In this document: piece after piece, positions 6,244 to 11,943 of the stretch
Layout: each line of letters starts with the position of its first letter
Numbering within the stretch: position 1 is the stretch's first letter
Assembly (NCBI GenBank): GCA_003315675.1
Contig: NIZU01000039.1
Span: 1 to 11,943, forward strand
Source of the DNA: Methanocorpusculum sp. MCE
GTDB lineage: Archaea; Halobacteriota; Methanomicrobia; Methanomicrobiales; Methanocorpusculaceae
Length of the DNA stretch: 11,943 bases
Direction of reading: 5' to 3'
Made by a program: the position numbers and the translations under genes
The notes under the pieces: model-generated
What the model saw: only the letters and a program-made list of their open reading frames with translations
Database searches by the model: none
Told to the model about the DNA's origin: nothing

Positions 6244-6261
6244 CGAAACTCTGTACTAATT

Positions 6262-7020
6262 ATGATTACCGTCGGGCTTTTAGGGTGCGGAAATATCGGT
6301 CACGTGATCGCAAAGAGTCAGGAAAACTTCAAAATCACGGCAGTATATGATGTGGTTTTTGAACGTGCAGAAGCATTCGGCAGAGAGTTCGGCGCAACTC
6401 CCTACTCAGATTTTTCCGAATTTCTCAAAGAGCCCACGGATATCGTCGTCGAGGCGGCATCCGTTGCGGCGGCCATGTCCCATGCAGAGAGTATTCTTCT
6501 TGCGGGAAAAGACCTTGTCATTATGAGCGTAGGGGCGCTTGCGGACATTTCCTTCCGCGAAGAGCTCATTCAGACCGCCCGCGAGATGAAGAAAAAGATT
6601 CACATCCCGTCCGGGGCTATCATGGGGCTGGACAATATCCGCGTCGGGCAGATCTCGTCGATCGACAAGTTCGTGCTCCGCACAACGAAAAATCCCAAAT
6701 CCCTTTCGCGTGAGGCCGTTGAAAAGACCTGCATATTTACCGGCAAAGCCTACGACTGCGTTCATCAGTATCCGAAAAACACGAATGTCGCCGAGTCCCT
6801 TTCGATCGCCTGCGGCAGAGACGTGGACGTCGAGTTATGGATGGACCCGAATGAGGACCGGAATATGCACGAAATTTTCTTCGAAGGAGAGTTCGGCGAG
6901 GCATACATCAGAGTGAGAAACGTTCCGTCTCCGGACAATCCGGCGACGAGTTATCTTGCAGCTCTTTCGATCCTCTCGCTTCTGAAAAATCTTGACAATC
7001 CGCTGGTGATCGGCGCATGA
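6262..7020 (+). CDS. nadX: L-aspartate dehydrogenase
   Basis: This 252-residue enzyme of usual family length oxidises L-aspartate with NAD(P)+ to iminoaspartate, the substrate of quinolinate synthase. The N-terminal Rossmann motif GLLGCGNIG (5-13) binds the dinucleotide. VGALAD (90-95), IPSGAIMGLDNI (115-126) and NPKSLSREA are family landmarks. The segment NMHEIFFEGEFGEAYI (from 201) holds the probable catalytic H203, followed by NVPSPDNPATSYLAALSIL near the C-terminus. It replaces the FAD-dependent aspartate oxidase NadB, and its position ahead of nadA and nadC fits this role exactly. The ATG at 6262 follows a TATA box at leaderless distance. The last bases overlap nadA by ATGA, so translation is coupled. 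A different amino acid dehydrogenase activity is unlikely given the context. Confidence 0.95.
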   Translation: MITVGLLGCGNIGHVIAKSQENFKITAVYDVVFERAEAFGREFGATPYSDFSEFLKEPTDIVVEAASVAAAMSHAESILLAGKDLVIMSVGALADISFREELIQTAREMKKKIHIPSGAIMGLDNIRVGQISSIDKFVLRTTKNPKSLSREAVEKTCIFTGKAYDCVHQYPKNTNVAESLSIACGRDVDVELWMDPNEDRNMHEIFFEGEFGEAYIRVRNVPSPDNPATSYLAALSILSLLKNLDNPLVIGA

Positions 7021-7919
7021 ACTACGGAACGGAGATCAGGAGACTCGCCGCTGAAAAAGGCGCCCTGATCCTTGCACACAATTATCAACCGGCAGAAATC
7101 CAGGACCTTGCCGATATCACCGGCGACTCGCTCGAACTTGCCCGCAAGGCAAAGGAAGCAAAGGCGTCGACGCTTGTTGTCTGCGGTGTCTACTTCATGG
7201 CCGAGACGGCCAAGATTCTCTCGCCGGACAAGACCGTTCTAATCCCAAGGCCGGACGCCGGCTGTCCGCTTGCCGATCAGCTGAATCCTTCATCGGTCCG
7301 TGCGGCAAAAAAAGCCCATCCGGGTTCGCCGTTCGTCGTGTACGTGAACTCGAATGCGGCGACGAAAGCGGAGTGCGATATCACCTGCACGTCCGCGAAC
7401 GCCGCGGATGTCGTCCGTTCCCTTAAGGAAGACACGGTCCTTTTCGGTCCGGACGCCAATCTCGCGGCGTATGCCCAGCGGCTCGTTCCGGAAAAAACGA
7501 TCATCCCCGTCCCGCAAAACGGCGGCTGCCCAACCCATCACCAGTTTAGCGTCCGTGACGTGGAGGCTGCACGACGCGAGTATCCGAACGCGACGATCAT
7601 CTGCCATCCGGAGTGTTCGCCCGAGGTCCAGCTCGCATCCGATCTGGTCGGCTCGACCGGGTATATGATCCGCAGATGCGGCGAAAAGAAGGAGTGGGTG
7701 ATTCTCACGGAGAAGGGGATCATCCACCCGCTGCAGAAAAAGTATCCGGATACCATATTCCACGGGATCGATACGGCGGTCTGTTCGAACATGAAACTGA
7801 TCACCGAGCAGGATCTCTACATCACGCTTAGGGACGGCGTCGTTCCGATCCAGGTGCCGGAGAGCATCGCGGACCGGGCGCGTCTTGCGATCGAGAGGAT
7901 GATCGAGGCATCGGCATAA
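7017..7919 (+). CDS. nadA: quinolinate synthase A
   Basis: This 300-residue protein condenses iminoaspartate with dihydroxyacetone phosphate to quinolinate, using an oxygen-sensitive [4Fe-4S] cluster. The three cluster cysteines are visible: C83 in PDAGCPLAD, C171 in NGGCPTHH and C256 in DTAVCSNMK. Other landmarks are ALILAHNYQPAEIQDLAD (16-33), DITGDSLELA, VCGVYFMAETAKIL (55-68), VYVNSNAATKAECDITCTSAN, FGPDANLA and CHPECSPEV. The length matches the short bacterial/archaeal form. It begins inside the nadX stop (ATGA), and its own stop is followed at once by the nadC start. Identification is secure. Confidence 0.97.
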   Translation: MNYGTEIRRLAAEKGALILAHNYQPAEIQDLADITGDSLELARKAKEAKASTLVVCGVYFMAETAKILSPDKTVLIPRPDAGCPLADQLNPSSVRAAKKAHPGSPFVVYVNSNAATKAECDITCTSANAADVVRSLKEDTVLFGPDANLAAYAQRLVPEKTIIPVPQNGGCPTHHQFSVRDVEAARREYPNATIICHPECSPEVQLASDLVGSTGYMIRRCGEKKEWVILTEKGIIHPLQKKYPDTIFHGIDTAVCSNMKLITEQDLYITLRDGVVPIQVPESIADRARLAIERMIEASA

Positions 7920-8747
7920 ATGATTCCGACCGACCAGCTTCTCTCGTTCGTTGCCGAGGATGTTTCCGCCGGCGATATCACGACCCTTGCTCTGCTCGAA
8001 GACACCGTTGTCTCGGCACATATCGAGGCACGCGAAGAGATGGTCGTATCCGGCGTCGAAGAGTGCGAATGGCTGTTTAAAAACGCCGGGGTTTTTACCG
8101 AAGTTCTGGTCAAAGACGGTTCGACGGCCCATCCGGGCGAGAAGATTCTCGCGCTCAAAGGATCGGTCCATGTGATCCTCTCTCTCGAGCGGACCTGTCT
8201 GAATCTTCTCGGGCGGATGAGCGGCATTGCGTCTTCTGCAGCGAAGGCATCCCGTCTGGTTTCGGTCGTGAATGATCATGTCCGGGTCGCCGGAACACGA
8301 AAGACGGCTCCCGGCCTTCGCTTTTTCGATAAAAAAGCCCTGATCGCCGGCGGCGCTCTTCCTCACCGGTACACGCTTTCGGATCAGTTTCTGATCAAGG
8401 ATACCCACAGGACGATCGTGCCGGTTGACGAGGCAGTACGAAAATGCCGGGAGTATTCCGACAAGAAGGTGGAGTGCGAGGTCGAGTCCGTGGAAGATGC
8501 TCTTCTTGCGGCAAAGACCGGCGCCGATATCGTGATGTTCGACAATATGACTCCGGAACTTATCCGCGAAGCGATCGCCGCACTCGAGGCCGCCGGTCTC
8601 CGCGGTGAGGTGACGCTGGAGATATCGGGCGGCATCACCCCGGAGACCGTGGATACATACGCCGGTCTCGATGTGGATGTGATCAGTATGGGAGCCCTGA
8701 CCCATTCGGTCCGCAGTGCGGATGTGAGTTTAGAGGTTGATATATAA
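7920..8747 (+). CDS. nadC: nicotinate-nucleotide pyrophosphorylase (quinolinate phosphoribosyltransferase)
   Basis: This 275-residue enzyme converts quinolinate and PRPP to nicotinate mononucleotide, CO2 and pyrophosphate, the last committed step of de novo NAD synthesis. Visible motifs are EDVSAGDITT (13-22), SLERTCLNLLGRMSGIAS, the substrate-binding TRKTAPGLR with FDKKALIAGGALPHR after it, LSDQFLIKDTH, the VECEVES segment with the phosphate-site glutamates, DIVMFDNM, LEISGGI and DVISMGALTHS near the end. Length and order match type II phosphoribosyltransferases of this family. The ATG abuts the nadA stop with no intervening base, and a small membrane/zinc-ribbon gene abuts its own stop in the same way. 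Confidence 0.97.
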   Translation: MIPTDQLLSFVAEDVSAGDITTLALLEDTVVSAHIEAREEMVVSGVEECEWLFKNAGVFTEVLVKDGSTAHPGEKILALKGSVHVILSLERTCLNLLGRMSGIASSAAKASRLVSVVNDHVRVAGTRKTAPGLRFFDKKALIAGGALPHRYTLSDQFLIKDTHRTIVPVDEAVRKCREYSDKKVECEVESVEDALLAAKTGADIVMFDNMTPELIREAIAALEAAGLRGEVTLEISGGITPETVDTYAGLDVDVISMGALTHSVRSADVSLEVDI

Positions 8748-8981
8748 ATGCAGGTTGAGACGAAAGCAGCTCTTGCTCTTTTTGCCGGTTCGATCCTGCT
8801 GACCGTCGTATGTTTTCTTCTGGGACTGCCGTTCTTCTTCCTGTTCCTCTTCGTGCCGCTGTTTCTGTTCTTTCCGGGCAGACGCGTGCAGAAGTTTTGT
8901 CCAGTCTGCGGTGCGGTCTCATCGGGCGATTCGGCGTATTGCCGGGTGTGCGGGGCGAAATTAAAGGATTCCGAGGTATGA
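8748..8981 (+). CDS. small membrane protein with C-terminal zinc ribbon
   Basis: This 77-residue protein has no named function. Residues ~8-42 are strongly hydrophobic and Phe/Leu-rich, enough for two short membrane helices or a hairpin. The segment after it is a zinc ribbon of the two-CxxC kind: C51-P-V-C54 and C65-R-V-C68, with G at 55 and 69 as usual for knuckles. The positively charged FPGRRVQK between them suggests the ribbon faces the cytoplasm. The ATG follows the nadC stop directly, and its last codons overlap the GNAT reading region, so it is co-translated with both neighbours. A tie to NAD metabolism is only a guess from position; the architecture is widespread among archaeal membrane miniproteins. 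Confidence 0.75.
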   Translation: MQVETKAALALFAGSILLTVVCFLLGLPFFFLFLFVPLFLFFPGRRVQKFCPVCGAVSSGDSAYCRVCGAKLKDSEV

Positions 8982-8983
8982 CT

Positions 8984-9475
8984 ATGCATTTTACCATTCG
9001 AGATATGCGGGACGATGACTGGGAGAGGGTTAGTCAGATTTATGAGCAGGCGCTGCTGGAAGGGATTTCGACGTTTGCGACAGTATGTCCGTCTTTTGAA
9101 GAGTGGGACAAGGCACATCTGAAAGACTGCCGTTACGTTATGCTTGCGGACGATACGGTTATAGGATGGTGCGCCGTTTCCCCAACATCGTCCCGGGAGG
9201 CGTACAAAGGGGTTGTTGAAGTGAGTATCTACTTCGATAAAGCGTTCCGGGGGATGGGTCTTGGTACAAAACTGCTGGATCATCTCTACAGGGAAAGCGA
9301 AGCAAAAGGATACTGGTGTCTGTTCGTGAACATTCTGTCGATAAATACCGCAAGCATCAACCTCCACAAAAAGTGCGGGTTCCGCGAGGTTGGTTATCGG
9401 GAGCAGATCGCAAAAGACCGGTTTGGCGTGTGGCAGAATACGATCGTCATGGAACGGCGAAACGGGATCAGTTAG
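8984..9475 (+). CDS. GNAT N-acetyltransferase, phosphinothricin/methionine-sulfoximine type
   Basis: This 163-residue protein acetylates an amino group using acetyl-CoA. The N-terminal TIRDMRDDDWERVSQIYEQA, then GISTFATVCPSFEEW, WCAVSPTSSREAY and GVVEVSIYFD, are typical of the phosphinothricin acetyltransferase (PAT/MnaT) subgroup. The acetyl-CoA loop is RGMGLGTKL (89-97), and NTASINLHKKCGF (121-133) is the conserved C-terminal region. Natural substrates of these proteins are often methionine sulfone/sulfoximine-like compounds; resistance to the herbicide itself is not implied. An ATG at 8978 overlaps the previous stop (ATGA), but GAGGT at 8973-8977 sits 6 bases before ATG 8984, so I prefer 8984; the two differ by two residues. 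It is the last gene of the NAD-operon block and is followed by a T-run. Confidence 0.88.
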   Translation: MHFTIRDMRDDDWERVSQIYEQALLEGISTFATVCPSFEEWDKAHLKDCRYVMLADDTVIGWCAVSPTSSREAYKGVVEVSIYFDKAFRGMGLGTKLLDHLYRESEAKGYWCLFVNILSINTASINLHKKCGFREVGYREQIAKDRFGVWQNTIVMERRNGIS

Positions 9476-9483
9476 GCCGGTTA

Positions 9484-9495
9484 TCTCTCTTTTTT
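9484..9495 (+). terminator. T-rich terminator after the GNAT gene
   Basis: TCTCTCTTTTTT begins 8 bases after the acetyltransferase stop codon and is a plausible archaeal oligo-T termination signal between the NAD operon and the RPA operon. Confidence 0.5.
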
Positions 9496-9565
9496 ATCAC
9501 CGCTCTCACTCAATGGGGATGGCATTTTTGTTCAAACCCGGGGCATTATCGCACCGCGCGGTTCG

Positions 9566-9582
9566 GGCTTTATATATTTAGA
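9566..9582 (+). promoter_or_regulatory. TATA box for the RPA operon
   Basis: GGGCTTTATATATTTAG contains a strong TATA core centred about 35 bases before the ATG at 9609. The predicted transcript start (about 9599) leaves a very short leader that begins near the ribosome site GGAG (9599-9602), which is 6 bases from the start codon. Confidence 0.65.
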
Positions 9583-9608
9583 AATCAATATGTTATCCGG
9601 AGATCAAA

Positions 9609-11210
9609 ATGGACGCACAGCAGATCCAGCAGATTACCGACAGAATCTCCCAGAACCTCGTGTCCAAAGGAGTTTCGCCGGACAAGCAAAACATTTCTGA
9701 GAAACTTACTCTCTACATCAATGAGTTTGGTGTGGTGCCGTTCGAAGCTGAACGAAAAGTGCTCTCTGATCAGTATAAGCAGTATAATATCCCCGAAGAG
9801 GCAAAGCAGGCCCCGGGTTCGTCGGCGGGCGAAATCGTGAATATTGCCGATATCCAGCCAAGCGACTGGGTGACGGTCGAGGTTAAGGTTGTGTCTCTGC
9901 AGACCCCGAACTCTCCGGCTATTGCGCAGAGCGGGATCTTTGCGGACAGTTCCGGGGCCGTACGTTTTGTCGTTTTTTCCAAAGCCTCGGAGCTCCCGAA
10001 GCTCGAGCTTGAAAGGTGGTATCGTGTCGAATCGGCGGTCGTTGATTCCTTTAAGGGTGTTCCTAATCTTAAACTCCACTCGGGTTCCCGCGTCACGGAG
10101 ATCGAAGACGACCGGTGTCTCGTGCCTTCCGAGCCGACAAAGCTGCGCGATCTGAAGCCGGGTGTCGTTTCCTGTGTTCACGTGAAGTTCATCGAAGAGT
10201 GGGAATCCAGAAGTGACCGGATGATGCAGAGTGGTCTTGTTGCCGATGAATCCGGAAGGACCAAGTTCGTTTTGTGGCAGGATCCTGAAATGGAGAAGCT
10301 CGTCCCAGGCGCAGTATACAATATCTTCTATGCGAGCGTGGATGAGTATAACGGGAGACTTTCCCTGACGCTGAACTCGGCGGTCTGGATCCAGGATGAG
10401 GATGCCGAGATTTCTGTTCCGGTATCTTCGGGCGGTTCCGCGCCGAAAGAGCCTCTGCCTATCTCTTCGATTCGCGATCTGAAGGTCGGGTATGCCTCTC
10501 TTCGGGTGAAGTTCGTCGAGGAGTGGGAGTCGAAGAGCGAGCGGATGATACAGAGCGGCCTTGTCGGCGATGAGACCGGGAGGATCAAGTTTGTTTTGTG
10601 GCAGGATGATTCCAAGGAGCGGCTGGAACTCGGACGCGTGTATGAGATTATCAACACGAAAGTGGATGAGTTTAACGGCCGTCTTTCGATCAGTCTGAAT
10701 CCGGCGACGTATTCGGCTGCCGAGCCCGTGGCGGATATCGCTGTCGGGACGCGTCTGGATGAGGTGACCGGGACGATCGTTCAGGTTTCGAAAGGGTCCG
10801 GTCTTGTCCACCGCTGCCCGGTTGAGGGATGCAACCGCGTTCTTTCCCGGCAGAACTTCTGTCCGATCCATGAGATCCAGAACGCTTTCCATTACGATCT
10901 TCGGATCAAGGGTGTTGTGGATAATGGTCAGCGGGCATATAATGTTCTTATGAACCGGGAGGTTACCGAGCAGCTTTCCGGTATGACGATGGAGCAGGCT
11001 ATCGAGATGGCATCAAACAGCCCGCTTGGTCTTGAGGAGATACAGGCGGTTCTTACTGAGAAGCTGTGCGGACGATATGTGAAATGTTTGGGTAACGAGT
11101 TTGACGGCAGGATTCTGGTGAAGTCGGCGGAGTTCATTCATCTCGATCCGAAGATCACTGCCGAAATTATGAATCGTGCTGGGGCTTCAGCTGGAGGCAG
11201 CGGCGTATGA
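9609..11210 (+). CDS. rpa: replication protein A-like ssDNA-binding protein
   Basis: This 533-residue protein belongs to the euryarchaeal RPA family, which coats single-stranded DNA during replication, repair and recombination. A short helical N-terminus (1-65) precedes OB-fold-like segments at about 80-165, 180-262, 288-368 and 380-510. Segments two and three are near copies: KFIEEWESRSDRMMQSGLV versus KFVEEWESKSERMIQSGLV, then TKFVLWQD versus IKFVLWQD and DEYNGRLSLTLN versus DEFNGRLSISLN. A zinc finger lies within the last OB segment: C403PVEGC408, then C418PIH421. The ATG at 9609 has GGAG 6 bases upstream. The RPA-associated protein starts inside its stop codon (ATGA), the classical archaeal RPA operon layout. 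Domain edges are estimates by eye; family membership is secure. Confidence 0.93.
   Translation: MDAQQIQQITDRISQNLVSKGVSPDKQNISEKLTLYINEFGVVPFEAERKVLSDQYKQYNIPEEAKQAPGSSAGEIVNIADIQPSDWVTVEVKVVSLQTPNSPAIAQSGIFADSSGAVRFVVFSKASELPKLELERWYRVESAVVDSFKGVPNLKLHSGSRVTEIEDDRCLVPSEPTKLRDLKPGVVSCVHVKFIEEWESRSDRMMQSGLVADESGRTKFVLWQDPEMEKLVPGAVYNIFYASVDEYNGRLSLTLNSAVWIQDEDAEISVPVSSGGSAPKEPLPISSIRDLKVGYASLRVKFVEEWESKSERMIQSGLVGDETGRIKFVLWQDDSKERLELGRVYEIINTKVDEFNGRLSISLNPATYSAAEPVADIAVGTRLDEVTGTIVQVSKGSGLVHRCPVEGCNRVLSRQNFCPIHEIQNAFHYDLRIKGVVDNGQRAYNVLMNREVTEQLSGMTMEQAIEMASNSPLGLEEIQAVLTEKLCGRYVKCLGNEFDGRILVKSAEFIHLDPKITAEIMNRAGASAGGSGV
10140..10700 (+). repeat. tandem OB-fold duplication within the RPA gene
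   Basis: Codons for residues ~178-259 and ~288-367 are related at both protein and DNA level with an offset of about 324 bases, for example CGCGATCTGAAG at 10146 and 10476, GAGTGGGA at 10197 and 10521, and TTTTGTGGCAGGAT in both. Many third positions differ, so the duplication is old but kept similar, by selection or gene conversion. Confidence 0.75.
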
Positions 11211-11812
11211 CGTCGGGTTCTGCACCAAACGGTCAGTTCATGTCTTATGAGCGTGAGCCGGCAAAACGCGTTTTCGCTGCTGAACTGCGCGAGGCGACAA
11301 AGACCATTAAGGATACTGAGGATGAAAAGAGCCCGGTGTATCTTCTGCTTCCAACAGGCGAGCGGTGTAATCGGGTTCTAATTGCCGGGACGATAACGCA
11401 GAAAGACAAGGTTGGTGATCAGAATATTCTGTATCGTGCGCGTGTGTCCGATCCGACGGGGATATTCTATATCAATGCGAGTTCGTATCAGCCCGAGGCG
11501 ATGCATCAGCTTGCAAAGATCGATACGGCGAATCCGTCGTTTGTCGTCGTTGTCGGAAAGCCGAATGCCTACACGAATCCCGAGGGTAAAACCCTGATTT
11601 CCGTGCGTGCGGAGTCGATTCTTGTGGTGGATCAGGAGATCCGCGATCTATGGGTTCAGGATGCGGCGCGTTCGACCCTTGACAGAGTGGATGCGCTTTT
11701 GTCGGATTCTCCGTCTGCAGATGTTCTTCTCGCGCGTGAGACGTATCATTTTCCGCCGGAGCACTGGAAAAAGATGGTTTTCGATGCCCTTTCGCGCATC
11801 ATGCAGCTGTAA
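11207..11812 (+). CDS. RPA-associated protein (COG3390-type)
   Basis: This 201-residue protein matches the RPA family/RPA-associated proteins (COG3390) that are co-transcribed with archaeal RPA genes and bind RPA or its DNA complex. The N-terminus has REPAKRVFAAELREATKTI, then an OB-fold-like core PTGERCNRVLIAGTITQKDK, YRARVSDPTGIFYINASSYQPEA and FVVVVGKPNAYTNPEGK, followed by a conserved VRAESILVVDQEIRDLWVQDAA and a helical C-terminus (TYHFPPEHWKKMVFDALSRIMQL). The ATG overlaps the RPA stop as ATGA, so the two are made in linked amounts. A T-rich terminator follows. The exact molecular role is known only in part for the family. Confidence 0.9.
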   Translation: MTSGSAPNGQFMSYEREPAKRVFAAELREATKTIKDTEDEKSPVYLLLPTGERCNRVLIAGTITQKDKVGDQNILYRARVSDPTGIFYINASSYQPEAMHQLAKIDTANPSFVVVVGKPNAYTNPEGKTLISVRAESILVVDQEIRDLWVQDAARSTLDRVDALLSDSPSADVLLARETYHFPPEHWKKMVFDALSRIMQL

Positions 11813-11825
11813 ATTCAATCAACCC

Positions 11826-11836
11826 TTTCTTTTTTT
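11826..11836 (+). terminator. T-rich terminator after the RPA operon
   Basis: TTTCTTTTTTT lies 13 bases after the last stop codon of the RPA operon and fits an archaeal oligo-T terminator. Confidence 0.55.
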
Positions 11837-11943
11837 GCAGAATCATTCCGGTTGGATTATATGCCTCATTACCTAACATTATTACCTCACAAGTCAACCG
11901 ATCTGCGAGCGACACATTCCGGGAAACCTTCCCGAGAACCGCC
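11837..11943. other. non-coding right edge with TATA-like box and hairpin
   Basis: No convincing coding frame is visible. GGATTATATGCC (11852-11863) could be a TATA box for something beyond the edge. A short inverted repeat CGGGAA-ACC-TTCCCG (11920-11934) could form a 6-pair hairpin. It may be the beginning of an RNA gene or leader, but too little is visible to name one. Confidence 0.4.

Noticed and set aside
7290..8705. 471-codon minus-strand frame across nadA and nadC
   Set aside because: It is antisense to two unmistakable enzymes; its composition (Arg/His/Asp-rich, no known motif) is what complementing codon-biased genes produces.
8810..8983. Upstream ATG 8810 as start of the acetyltransferase
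   Set aside because: The extra 58 residues overlap the zinc-ribbon gene in another frame and do not resemble a GNAT N-terminus; GAGGT before 8984 marks the better start.
9585..10892. 435-codon minus-strand frame across the RPA gene
   Set aside because: It is antisense to the RPA gene, which has clear OB folds, ribosome site and TATA box; no protein-like features on the minus strand.
1..11943. tRNA, rRNA or riboswitch genes
   Set aside because: I saw no cloverleaf with a GTTC-type T-loop, no rRNA signature and no known riboswitch core on either strand; intergenic spaces are short. Only a covariance-model scan would be decisive.

Overview
The window looks like a stretch of a euryarchaeal, probably methanogen-type (Methanomicrobiales-like, possibly Methanocorpusculum-related) chromosome. 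The reasons are AT-rich TATA-like boxes about 22-35 bases before starts, very short or absent leaders, archaeal-type GGAG/GGTG ribosome sites, an NAD operon that uses aspartate dehydrogenase, and a multi-OB-fold RPA gene coupled to an RPA-associated protein. The genus is an inference from gene content and not something the sequence proves.

Left edge (1-976): the 3' part of an IS5-like DDE transposase runs in from outside the window. The last ~244 bp of this element (transposase C-terminus plus non-coding tail) is repeated directly in tandem, so the element ends twice. The second end lies 6 bp from the stop codon of a small minus-strand DUF1858 gene (977-1162).

Minus-strand block (1219-5307): read in transcription order this is (i) a ROK-family sugar kinase with its own promoter; (ii) a large membrane protein, an Nramp-like transporter core fused to a C-terminal LytS/YhcK-type 5TM receptor domain, broken by a one-base frameshift; and (iii), with no gap, a membrane-anchored LivK-like type I periplasmic-binding protein, also broken by a one-base frameshift. 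The Nramp-like part lacks the two canonical metal-binding motifs. The binding-protein/transporter/5TM-receptor combination, with no ABC genes beside it, is the most unusual system here and may be an undescribed solute uptake or sensing unit.

Plus-strand block 1 (5409-6187): a DUF2975 membrane protein, whose natural start appears to be cut off by an in-frame TAA, paired with a short Cro/CI-type HTH regulator two bases downstream. Three genes between 1.2 and 5.5 kb therefore carry single-site lesions, which means either local gene decay or sequence errors.

Plus-strand block 2 (6262-9475): a tightly packed de novo NAD operon, nadX-nadA-nadC (aspartate to iminoaspartate to quinolinate to nicotinate mononucleotide), followed without gaps by a tiny membrane/zinc-ribbon protein and a phosphinothricin-type GNAT acetyltransferase.

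Plus-strand block 3 (9609-11812): an RPA-like ssDNA-binding protein with four OB-type segments (two of them recent duplicates) and a zinc finger, overlapping by ATGA a COG3390-type RPA-associated protein. The last 131 bases hold a T-rich terminator, a TATA-like element and a small hairpin, but no recognisable gene.
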